The notes: generated from the sequence alone by a model not told the origin. 6,235 bases of DNA from JACRBK01 sp964427955 (GCA_964427955.1 CAYRWY010000356.1:1-6235), one strand, 5' to 3'; positions 1-6,166 are shown, counted from the stretch's first letter. Translations and numbers: made by a program.

Positions 1-1226
1 CCGCTAAAATCCCCTTGAATGCCAGTTAATGCTTGGTAAATGGCATCGCTGATCGCCGTCGCGACGGCGGTCGAGGGCAGTTCCATGCCGACCGTGTCCT
101 GGGACCATTCGGCGACCAACCGGGCCAGCGGTACGCCCAGGAAATCGTTGACACCATCCAGATCGATGTACTGCCAGGACGTTTGCAGGGCCGGGACCCC
201 ACCCACCACTGTGTAGTAGGTAGCCATCACTTCGGGCTGTTCGAGATAGGTCAAAAATTCAGCAGCAAGGTCCGGGGTTGGCGCCGCGGTGGGCACCGAG
301 AAGCACGAGCCGCCCGTCGCCGCGTGCACCTTGCGGTCAGCAGGACCGAAGGGCATGGGCGCGACACCCCATTGGCCCGCCATATCGGGCGCCGCCGCGG
401 CCAGTTCCGTCACGTACCAGGACCCGTACATGACGGCCAGCGCATCGCCATTCGTCAGGGCAATCGTCGGGCTGCCGTCGGTGGCTTCATCCCAGAGCAG
501 CGCCACGCCGTAGGTGTTGGCGAGATCACTGTAAAGCTGGAGGGCTGACACGGCTTCGGGGGAGTTGAAGATGTACTGGCTGCCATCTTCGCTGACCAAC
601 CGCCCGCCATTGGGGACCAGGAACCCCTGATACCAGCCATAATAGTCGTTCTGCGCGATCAGGATCGCTTTCGCGTCATCGGTCGTCACGGCCTGCGCGA
701 CCTTGATGAAGTCCTCGGTCGTGGTCGGAAAGCCGGTCAGGCCCGCCGCCGCAATCGCCGGATCGTAGATGTCTTTCCGGTAGAAGATCAGGTTGAAGTC
801 CATGTCCGCGGGCACGCCGTACTGCTGATCCTGGTACCCGCACAACTGCCACCCGCCCGCCACAAAATCTGCCGGGTTCAGGGTCTGCTCGATACCTTCG
901 AGCGGCGCCAAGGCCCCGTTGCGGATCAGGTCGCCCGCCCACATGGGATCGAGGGTCACGACATCGGGCACGCCGCCGCCGGACGCCAGGGCGGTGACGA
1001 TGGCATCCCGGTAGGCGTCGTATTCAAACCGCTCGACGTTGACTTTCACGCCGGGATGCGTCTCTTCGAAGCCGCCCTTCACCGAATCGAGCCAGTCCGC
1101 GGTCCAGACAAAACCCCAGACCGTCAGGGTCGTGTCCGACCGGGCGGACACGGGCGCGGTGCGCAGGCCCGTCCACGATGTCAACGCCAGCGCTACGATC
1201 AAAACAGCCAAACTCACTTTACGCAT
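1..1226 (-). CDS. ABC transporter extracellular sugar-binding protein, family 1 (partial, C-terminus off the left edge)
   Basis: Substrate-binding protein of a carbohydrate ABC importer, acting outside the membrane. The frame is open from the ATG at 1226 to the window edge (408 codons, no stop), so only a short C-terminal piece is probably missing. Residues 1-28 form a signal peptide: MRK, a hydrophobic stretch (about 4-18), and a V-S-A signal peptidase I-like site before R29. No lipobox cysteine is present. The mature part starts TLTVWGF and carries features typical of the SBP_bac_1 fold: an EETHPGVKV strand, the SGGGVPDVVTLDP loop and an AVMYGSWY segment. AGGAGG lies 7 nt before the start codon. 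The gene follows the kinase by 44 bp, so it is probably the last-but-permeases part of the same operon. The ligand is inferred from context to be a beta-linked oligosaccharide or amino sugar; the sequence alone does not prove it. Family assignment is firm, substrate is not. Confidence 0.93.
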   Translation of the reverse strand, partial: MRKVSLAVLIVALALTSWTGLRTAPVSARSDTTLTVWGFVWTADWLDSVKGGFEETHPGVKVNVERFEYDAYRDAIVTALASGGGVPDVVTLDPMWAGDLIRNGALAPLEGIEQTLNPADFVAGGWQLCGYQDQQYGVPADMDFNLIFYRKDIYDPAIAAAGLTGFPTTTEDFIKVAQAVTTDDAKAILIAQNDYYGWYQGFLVPNGGRLVSEDGSQYIFNSPEAVSALQLYSDLANTYGVALLWDEATDGSPTIALTNGDALAVMYGSWYVTELAAAAPDMAGQWGVAPMPFGPADRKVHAATGGSCFSVPTAAPTPDLAAEFLTYLEQPEVMATYYTVVGGVPALQTSWQYIDLDGVNDFLGVPLARLVAEWSQDTVGMELPSTAVATAISDAIYQALTGIQGDFS

Positions 1227-1233
1227 GACTCTG

Positions 1234-1239
1234 CCTCCT
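1234..1239 (-). promoter_or_regulatory. Strong Shine-Dalgarno (AGGAGG) of the sugar-binding protein gene
   Basis: A perfect AGGAGG sits 7 nt upstream of the ATG at 1226. It is the best ribosome binding site in the operon. This fits the need for a high level of binding protein relative to the cytoplasmic enzymes, and it fixes the start codon. The 44-bp gap that contains it has no obvious terminator hairpin. Confidence 0.85.
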
Positions 1240-1270
1240 AAGACTAACTCTTTACGATTTGAATACGCGT

Positions 1271-2263
1271 TCACCGCTTGCCCACTTCGATGCGCAGGGC
1301 ATCGGGCAGCGTGGCTCGCAGATTGCTCATAAACACGTCATCAACCGCCAGCCCGGCCCGATCCGCCGCCAGCAGCAGCGCGCCGATCACCGGGCGCACT
1401 TCCAAACGCCTGATCTCGACCTGCGGGGCCAACGAGCGGATCGTACGCTGGATGGTCTTGAGCAGCAGATCGCCTTCCCCATAAAAGACGCTTCCGCCGA
1501 GCACCGCCTGGCAGGCGACATCCAGCAGATCGAGACGCCGCAAGATCGCCAGGATCGAGACACCGATCTCGCGTCCCTGCTCGCGGACCAACTGCCGCGC
1601 GAGCGCATCTCCGGCCACTGCCGCGGAAAAAACCAGGGGGGCCAGGGCAATGATCTGGGGGGCGGTCACCTGCTCCTGCACCAGGCGTTCCGCCAGCGTG
1701 GGCATATCCGGCGCGTCCAGAGCTGCCAACACCATGTCCTGCAAACACGTGGATTCCCCCCGTCCATCCCAGGCGCGGAAAGCCGCTCCCAGGGCAGCCA
1801 GCGCCAGGTATTCGCCGCCGCCTCGATCCCCGGTCACCGCCCCCAACGCGGGCAGACGAACCTCGCGCCCATCACGCCCGATCCCTCCGGCGTTGAAGCC
1901 CGCGCCGCACACCACCGCCATGCCAAATCGCTGGCGGCTCCCGGCACGAAAGACGGCGATGAGGTCGTTGAAAATCTGGAAATCCGACGCCAGGTCCAGG
2001 CCGTCGAGCGCGGGTTTCAACAGCGTGAAATCAGGGGGTAGATCCGCTCCGGCCAGGCAAAAGGCAGCGCACGACGCCCGCCGTCCCTGGAGGGCGGACG
2101 ACGATGCCTGACGAACGTGATCCTGCGCCTGGGGCAGCCCCAGCGTTTGATAGTTCGATCCGCCTGACTGTCCCCAGCCGAGCACCCGCCCTGCCGCATC
2201 AGCCGCCAGGGCATCGGTCTTGGAACCGCCGCCATCCACGCCCAGCAAGATCACCTCGTTCAC
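1271..2263 (-). CDS. BadF/BadG/BcrA/BcrD-family sugar kinase, N-acetylglucosamine kinase-like
   Basis: ATP-dependent cytoplasmic sugar kinase of the ASKHA fold, 330 aa, a normal length for the family. Visible motifs: phosphate-1 loop D10-GGGSKT; F-N-D with D100 as the likely catalytic base; CGAGFNAGG around 119-127, in the place of the usual nucleotide/phosphate-2 glycine motif; LGAVTGDRGGGEYLA (140-154); and an adenosine-type LGGSVFYGEG motif (255-264). The GTG at 2263 is chosen as start because the conserved strand VILLGVDGGG begins immediately after it and AAGGGA lies upstream. An in-frame ATG at 2395 would add 44 arginine-rich residues overlapping the GH4 gene and is unlikely. The gene begins 7 bp after the second GH4 stop. 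By family it could phosphorylate GlcNAc, glucosamine or glucose. In this operon it could instead phosphorylate an imported disaccharide for the GH4 enzymes (inference). Family is certain, substrate unknown. Confidence 0.9.
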   Translation of the reverse strand: MNEVILLGVDGGGSKTDALAADAAGRVLGWGQSGGSNYQTLGLPQAQDHVRQASSSALQGRRASCAAFCLAGADLPPDFTLLKPALDGLDLASDFQIFNDLIAVFRAGSRQRFGMAVVCGAGFNAGGIGRDGREVRLPALGAVTGDRGGGEYLALAALGAAFRAWDGRGESTCLQDMVLAALDAPDMPTLAERLVQEQVTAPQIIALAPLVFSAAVAGDALARQLVREQGREIGVSILAILRRLDLLDVACQAVLGGSVFYGEGDLLLKTIQRTIRSLAPQVEIRRLEVRPVIGALLLAADRAGLAVDDVFMSNLRATLPDALRIEVGKR

Positions 2264-2270
2264 CCGGGTA

Positions 2271-3530
2271 TCATCCCTTGAATTGTGGCAGATAGGCGCG
2301 GTGCGCCGTCTTGAGCGCCTGCCAGAGCGCGACGGCGGCATCCCACGAGGGCACCAGGGGGTGCGCCAGCAGCGCCATCTGCGCGATCCCATCATCGCCC
2401 GTCAGAGCCGCCTCGATAGTGAGTTCTTCATACGCCTTCACGGCGGCGGTCAATCCTCGAATGGAGGCGGGCAGCCGCCCCATGTCCAATGGATGCGCGC
2501 CGCTCTTGCCGATCACGGCTGGGATTTCGACCGCGCATTCCGGCGGCAGATCGGGGAGGGCGTTGCCGTTACGGACGTTGACAATGTGGACTTCGCGGCG
2601 ATCCTGGGCGATGGCCCGGATCAATTCGACCGCTGCGGTGGAGTAAAACGCCCCGCCGCGCTCATTGAGCAGTGCGGGCTTCTCGGCCAGCGCGGGATCG
2701 GCGTACAGCTTGAAGAGATCGGCCTCGACCTGCTGCAAATATTCGGCACGGGTCTGGCCGTTCGACCGTTCTTCTTCCAACACGCGGTCGTGATGGGCAT
2801 AATAGCGCAGGTAGTAGTTGGGGATCATGCCCAACTGCTGCAAATACTCGCGGGAAAAATTCTGATCATCCCACACGCTCTCGCTCAACAGGGAGGCCGT
2901 CACGTCCTGGCCATCCACCCAGACGTGCCGCGCCCAGCTCAGATGATTCAGCCCGACATAGTCCAGTTCGACCCGCTGCGGCTCCACCTCTAACGTCTCG
3001 GCCACATGGCGGAGCATGTTGATCGGCACGTTGCACAACCCGATCACGCGCACGGGGGTGTGGCGTAAGAGGGCTTCCGTGATCAACCCCGACGGATTGG
3101 TGAAATTGATCAGCCATGCCTGGGGAGCCAACCGGGCCATTTCGCGCGCGATGTCCAACATGACCGGGATGGTGCGTAGGGCCTTGGCAAAGCCCCCGGG
3201 GCCGGTGGTTTCCTGCCCGATCACGCCATACTCCAAAGGAATCCGCTCGTCCAGGGCGCGCGCGGCCATCCCGCCGACCCGCAACTGCGTGATCACGAAA
3301 TCCGCGCCGTCCAGCGCTTCGGCCAGCACCGTCGTCAGGTGGACCGCAATCCCGGTCTTGTCCAGCATTCGCCGGGCCAACCCGCCGACGATCTCCAGGC
3401 GATGGGCATCGATGTCGTGCAGGAAGATGCAGTCCACGGGAAGTTCGGCGTTATAACGAGCGAATCCGTCGATCAGTTCAGGGGTATAGGTGCTGCCTCC
3501 GCCGATGACGGCAATTTTGAGCGGCTTCAT
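2271..3530 (-). CDS. GH4 family glycosidase, 6-phospho-beta-glucosidase-like (second copy)
   Basis: NAD+- and divalent-metal-dependent glycoside hydrolase of family 4, 419 aa, close to the usual 6-phospho-beta-glucosidase length. Domains: N-terminal Rossmann NAD site KIAVIGGGST (5-14); QLRVGGMAAR (82-91); DERIPLEYGVIGQETTGPGG (94-113), a signature of the phospho-beta-glucosidase branch; INFTNPSG (141-148); GLCN with C166 as probable metal ligand; GLNH with H196 as second ligand; and IPNYYLRYY (236-244) holding the probable catalytic base tyrosine. Asn rather than Asp follows C166, which as known for the family favours beta- over alpha-phosphoglucosides. Its ATG overlaps the stop of the first GH4 gene (ATGA), with GGAG 7 nt upstream. 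Probable role: hydrolysis of a 6-phospho-beta-glycoside such as cellobiose-6-P or chitobiose-6-P. The substrate, and whether phosphorylation is required at all, are inferred. It retains the Arg in YLRYY that its paralogue lacks. Confidence 0.93.
   Translation of the reverse strand: MKPLKIAVIGGGSTYTPELIDGFARYNAELPVDCIFLHDIDAHRLEIVGGLARRMLDKTGIAVHLTTVLAEALDGADFVITQLRVGGMAARALDERIPLEYGVIGQETTGPGGFAKALRTIPVMLDIAREMARLAPQAWLINFTNPSGLITEALLRHTPVRVIGLCNVPINMLRHVAETLEVEPQRVELDYVGLNHLSWARHVWVDGQDVTASLLSESVWDDQNFSREYLQQLGMIPNYYLRYYAHHDRVLEEERSNGQTRAEYLQQVEADLFKLYADPALAEKPALLNERGGAFYSTAAVELIRAIAQDRREVHIVNVRNGNALPDLPPECAVEIPAVIGKSGAHPLDMGRLPASIRGLTAAVKAYEELTIEAALTGDDGIAQMALLAHPLVPSWDAAVALWQALKTAHRAYLPQFKG
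2274..2279 (-). promoter_or_regulatory. Ribosome binding site (AAGGGA) deciding the GTG start of the kinase
   Basis: AAGGGA is formed by the last two sense codons of the upstream GH4 gene (Lys-Gly), immediately before its TGA. It lies 10 nt before the GTG at 2263. The spacing is a little long, and with a GTG start this suggests modest, termination-reinitiation-type translation of the kinase. Confidence 0.55.
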
Positions 3531-4828
3531 ACACGTTCTCCAGTGGGGGTTTCGAACTGCGGAAGATAATCATGATGAGCAGACAGCAGCGCCGCCAGCA
3601 GCGAACGCGCCGTCTCAAACGATGGGATCAGCGGGTGGGCCAATAACGCCTGGAGCGCTATCCGGGAATCGCCGGTAACCGCGGCCCGGATGGTGAGGGT
3701 TTGGGCCACGCTGACGGCCTCGATCAGCCCCTGAATGTGCAGCGGCGGCGGGGCAGCGGGCAGTTGGTGCACGCCGCTAGCATCCACCCGGCAGGGTACT
3801 TCGATGACCACGTCCGGCGGGAGACCGGCCAGCGTGCCCTGGTTGGGCACATTCAAAATCTGCGTCTCCCCCGTATCCCCGATCAGCGCGGCGATCAGGC
3901 TGACGGCTGCCGTCGAATAATGTGCGCCGCCCCGTTCAGCCAGCAGGGCCGGTTTCTCCGCCAGTGCAGGATCGGCGTACAAACGCAGGAGTTCATCTTC
4001 GATTTCTTTGGCACGTTCGGCGCGCGTTTGAGGCGCCTGGCGCTGCGCGGCCAGCATCCGATCATGGTGGTAGTAGAAGACCAGGTAGTAGCCGGGGATC
4101 AGGCCCAGCGTCTCCAGAAGCTCCGGAGAGAACACCGGATTATGTTCCTGCGCCGCCAGCCGGATCATGGCCTCCAGGACTTGAGCGGTGCGATTTTCCC
4201 CGTTGACCCATACTTCACGCACCCATCCCAGATGGTTCAGCCCGACATAATCCAGCGTCACGGTGTCAGGCGCAACGCCCAGCAAGGCGGCAATTTCGAC
4301 GCGCATGGTGGTGGGTAGGTTGCACAGCCCAATCGCCTGAAGACCCGTTTCGCGCCAGATCGCCTCGGTGATCAGTCCGGATGGGTTCGTGAAATTGATC
4401 AGCCGGGCGTGCGGCGCCAGCCGGACCATGTCGTGGACGATGTCCAACATGACCGGCACCGTGCGCAGGGCTTTGGCGAACCCACCGGGTCCTACCGTCT
4501 CCTGCCCGATCACGCCATAACGCGGCGGAATGGTCTCATCGACCAGCCGGGCAGCCATGCCCCCCACCCGCAGTTGGGTAATGACGTAATCCGCCCCTTC
4601 CAGGGCTTCGCTTCGATCCGTGGTCAGGACCAGCCGGGCCGGATGATCGTGGTGCCTCAACATGCGGCGCGCCAGCTCCCCGACCGTGTTCAGCCGCCAA
4701 TCGTACAGATCCATCAGCACAAGGGTATCGACGGGCACACGGTCACGGTAAGCGATAAAACCGTCGATCAGCTCCGGAGTATAGGTACTGCCGCCCCCAA
4801 TCACCGCGATTTTCAGTCCGTTTCCCAT
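3527..4828 (-). CDS. GH4 family glycosidase, 6-phospho-beta-glucosidase-like (first copy)
   Basis: Paralogue of the next gene, 433 aa. Ordered motifs: Rossmann NAD site KIAVIGGGST (6-15); QLRVGGMAAR (85-94); DETIPPRYGVIGQETVGPGG (97-116); INFTNPSG (144-151); GLCN with C169 as probable metal ligand; GLNH with H199; and IPGYYLVFYY (244-253) with the likely catalytic tyrosine. Family 4 enzymes work through NAD+-dependent oxidation at C3, elimination and re-addition of water, with Mn2+ or a similar metal. The C-terminal third differs most from the paralogue: a proline-rich QLPAAPPPLHIQG stretch (355-367) and an extra C-terminal tail. Start choice: ATG at 4828 follows AAGAGG by 5 nt and gives a normal N-terminus for the family; it overlaps the regulator stop by 16 bp. 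Probable substrate is a phospho-beta-glycoside, possibly one different from the second copy. Family is certain; substrate is not. Confidence 0.93.
   Translation of the reverse strand: MGNGLKIAVIGGGSTYTPELIDGFIAYRDRVPVDTLVLMDLYDWRLNTVGELARRMLRHHDHPARLVLTTDRSEALEGADYVITQLRVGGMAARLVDETIPPRYGVIGQETVGPGGFAKALRTVPVMLDIVHDMVRLAPHARLINFTNPSGLITEAIWRETGLQAIGLCNLPTTMRVEIAALLGVAPDTVTLDYVGLNHLGWVREVWVNGENRTAQVLEAMIRLAAQEHNPVFSPELLETLGLIPGYYLVFYYHHDRMLAAQRQAPQTRAERAKEIEDELLRLYADPALAEKPALLAERGGAHYSTAAVSLIAALIGDTGETQILNVPNQGTLAGLPPDVVIEVPCRVDASGVHQLPAAPPPLHIQGLIEAVSVAQTLTIRAAVTGDSRIALQALLAHPLIPSFETARSLLAALLSAHHDYLPQFETPTGERV
3538..3541 (-). promoter_or_regulatory. Shine-Dalgarno (GGAG) of the second GH4 gene, inside the end of the first
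   Basis: GGAG, 7 nt before the ATG at 3530, lies within the last codons of the upstream GH4 gene. Together with the ATGA stop/start overlap it supports translational coupling of the two glycosidases. Confidence 0.65.
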
Positions 4829-5922
4829 ACATGCCTCTTGGAAGTCTGATTGAGGTGGTCAAGCATCGACCAGATGGCGCCGAGCACCGGCGCATCGTCG
4901 CCCAACCCAACCGGCACGAGCGCGGGCGGTTTTTCGGTCAACTGGTTGAGGTGGGAGGCTGCCGCCGGGATAAGCAGCGACGCGGCCTGAACCCACGTGC
5001 CGCCTAACACCACGTGGCTGAGCGCCAGGGCATTCGACAGCCACGCGGCAGCCCAGGCGATCTCCTGCGCCGCGGCATTCACGATGCGCTCAGCCAGCGA
5101 ATCGTGCTGGCGGGCGGCTTCGAAAATCATGTTAGCCGACAGACGCGCCTGGCTGGCCATCGCCTGAAGCGCGCTGCGTTCCCCCGCCTCCAGCGCCCGC
5201 CGGGCCAGAGCTACCAATCCGGCATCGCATAACCGCTCGGCCAGGGGCGTTCCATCGGGCGCCAGTCCCAGCCCTCCCAGGCGCGTTTCACCGCCCAGAT
5301 ATACACATCCCTGGCTGTAACTTCCCAGGTACAACAAGGCAAAATGCCGCTGGCCTTGAACCGCGCCCCATTCCGCCTCGCCCAAGGCGGCAAGTTCGAC
5401 CGTTTCCGCAGTGGTCACGGGAATACCCAGGGCGCTGCTCAACGTCTGGCTGAGATGATCCGCTTCCTGATCGAGGTGAACGCCCCCTATGCCAGCGGCG
5501 ACCAGCCGGGGGCGATAGCTGGGGTCGAACTCGATCAGGTCCTCGAAAAGCGAGGTCAAGGCGTCTAACAGCCGCGGCGAGGAAAGGAGCACCGTGCGGC
5601 GGACTAAAAACGTCCCGGCCAGGTCGGCCACCACCCCGGTCGCGGAGTCGGCCTGAACGTTGACCGCGATCAGCAGCCGTGCGCGATGGTTGAAAGTGAG
5701 CAAGACCGGTTTACGACCCGCTCCCTGGTTGGAACCCTCCCCGGTTTCGTGGATCAGGTCTTCGTCCAGCAAGGTGCGGGTGATACGGGTGATCGTAGCC
5801 GGATTGAGATCGAGCAGTTGAGCCAGTTCCACCCTAGAGATAGGTCCGCGCTGCTGGATCGTAGCCAACACGCTGGATCGGCTCTGCTGCCGCATTAATT
5901 CCGGAGGACGCGCAGGTGACAT
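4813..5922 (-). CDS. ROK-family transcriptional regulator with degenerate kinase domain
   Basis: Sugar-responsive DNA-binding regulator, 369 aa, first gene of the operon and probably its own repressor. Residues about 10-75 form a winged helix-turn-helix like NagC/Mlc/XylR: VLATIQQRGPISRVELAQLLDLN, then PATITRITRTLLDEDLI, then the GAGRKPVLL wing end. Residues about 80-355 are a ROK domain recognisable by AVNVQADSATGVVADLAG (86-103), LGIPV...ELAALGEAEWGA (165-187) and GDDAPVLGAIW (341-351). Several family hallmarks are missing. The Asn-Asp pair after the PV strand is replaced (A-E-T-V-E). The E-x-G-H sugar motif and the CxCGxxGC zinc site cannot be found (only two Cys, C206 and C232). The region between G144 and V169 is clearly short. 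ATG 5922 is preceded only by a weak GGAT; it is the first start after the promoter and gives a full wHTH. Its stop lies inside the first GH4 gene. Confidence 0.9.
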   Translation of the reverse strand: MSPARPPELMRQQSRSSVLATIQQRGPISRVELAQLLDLNPATITRITRTLLDEDLIHETGEGSNQGAGRKPVLLTFNHRARLLIAVNVQADSATGVVADLAGTFLVRRTVLLSSPRLLDALTSLFEDLIEFDPSYRPRLVAAGIGGVHLDQEADHLSQTLSSALGIPVTTAETVELAALGEAEWGAVQGQRHFALLYLGSYSQGCVYLGGETRLGGLGLAPDGTPLAERLCDAGLVALARRALEAGERSALQAMASQARLSANMIFEAARQHDSLAERIVNAAAQEIAWAAAWLSNALALSHVVLGGTWVQAASLLIPAAASHLNQLTEKPPALVPVGLGDDAPVLGAIWSMLDHLNQTSKRHVWETD

Positions 5923-5932
5923 GGGCTATCCA

Positions 5933-5962
5933 AATTAATTGATTGCATAAAAGCAATTAATT
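5933..5962. promoter_or_regulatory. AT-rich inverted repeat, probable operator for the ROK regulator
   Basis: Perfect 9-bp arms AATTAATTG (5933-5941) and CAATTAATT (5954-5962) are separated by 12 bp. A second, tighter register pairs 5937-5946 with 5953-5962 (9 of 10 matches, 6-bp spacer). AT-rich palindromes of this kind are typical targets of NagC/Mlc/XylR-type ROK repressors. It lies just downstream of the operon -10 box, covering roughly +1 to +30 of the predicted transcript, a position suited to repression. Binding by this ROK protein is inferred. Confidence 0.7.
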
Positions 5963-5968
5963 AGTCTC

Positions 5969-5998
5969 ATGATAGCACGAGAGATCAAATAATGTCAA
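5969..5998 (-). promoter_or_regulatory. Sigma70-type promoter of the sugar-utilisation operon
   Basis: On the minus strand, a consensus -35 TTGACA (5993-5998) is followed after 18 bp by TATCAT (5969-5974, five of six to TATAAT). TGC directly before the -10 makes an extended -10 element. Predicted transcription start is about 5962, giving a leader of about 40 nt before the regulator ATG. It directs the ROK-GH4-GH4-kinase-binding protein operon. Confidence 0.8.
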
Positions 5999-6016
5999 GC
6001 CGCCAGACTGGGCGAC

Positions 6017-6057
6017 TTCGTAGAAATACTGAGTTTTTTCTACGGACATCTCCGTAG
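6017..6057. repeat. Overlapping inverted repeats that can form two alternative hairpins
   Basis: CGTAGAAA (6019-6026) is complementary to TTTCTACG (6037-6044). The same right arm, as CTACGGA (6040-6046), also pairs with TCCGTAG (6051-6057) across a CATC loop. The middle segment therefore cannot form both stems at once. No U-tract follows the second hairpin on the plus strand, and a run of A follows it on the minus strand, so it is not a canonical intrinsic terminator in either direction. It could be a dimeric-protein binding site or a leader switch for the pilin-like gene; role unknown. Confidence 0.5.
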
Positions 6058-6166
6058 GGGGAATTGGCAGCGCGCTCCTCTCCAAAATACCAGCCACTAC
6101 GAATATACAAAGCATTAAAGAAGGCTTAGGATAGGGATAGTTGTTCATTGAGTGCACATTCAGCCC

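Noticed and set aside
33..548. Plus-strand 171-codon frame at the left edge
   Set aside because: It is antisense to the binding protein, which has a signal peptide, strong ribosome binding site and family motifs throughout this region.
1259..2041. Long plus-strand open frame (260 codons) opposite the kinase, with others opposite the GH4 genes (2220-2993, 3701-4318)
   Set aside because: They are antisense shadows of GC-rich coding DNA. They are rich in Arg, Gln and His, lack family motifs, and the minus-strand frames carry clear conserved motifs.
2264..2395. N-terminal extension of the kinase to an in-frame ATG at 2395
   Set aside because: It would add 44 low-complexity Arg-rich residues read out of frame through the end of the GH4 gene. 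The GTG at 2263 lies exactly before the conserved N-terminal strand.
5894..5900. Extra ATTAATT half-site inside the start of the regulator gene
   Set aside because: A single short AT-rich match without a partner arm, within coding sequence (Leu-Met codons); too weak to call an auxiliary operator.
6034..6060. Intrinsic terminator at the CTACGGA-CATC-TCCGTAG hairpin
   Set aside because: The T-run precedes rather than follows the stem on the plus strand, and on the minus strand the stem is followed by A residues. Polarity is wrong for termination both ways.
6064..6093. Plus-strand promoter for the pilin-like gene starting at TTGGCA (6064-6069)
   Set aside because: The -35 is fair, but no good -10 lies at 16-18 bp (best is TACCAG). 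TATACA at 6104-6109 has no matching -35. Not strong enough to annotate.
6129..6140. Tandem GGATAG GGATAG repeat
   Set aside because: Only two 6-bp units, with no further copies nearby; probably chance.
5957..6157. Minus-strand 66-codon reading frame in the intergenic region
   Set aside because: It covers the operon promoter and the operator edge, has no ribosome binding site before its ATG, and shows no recognisable domain. Treated as chance.
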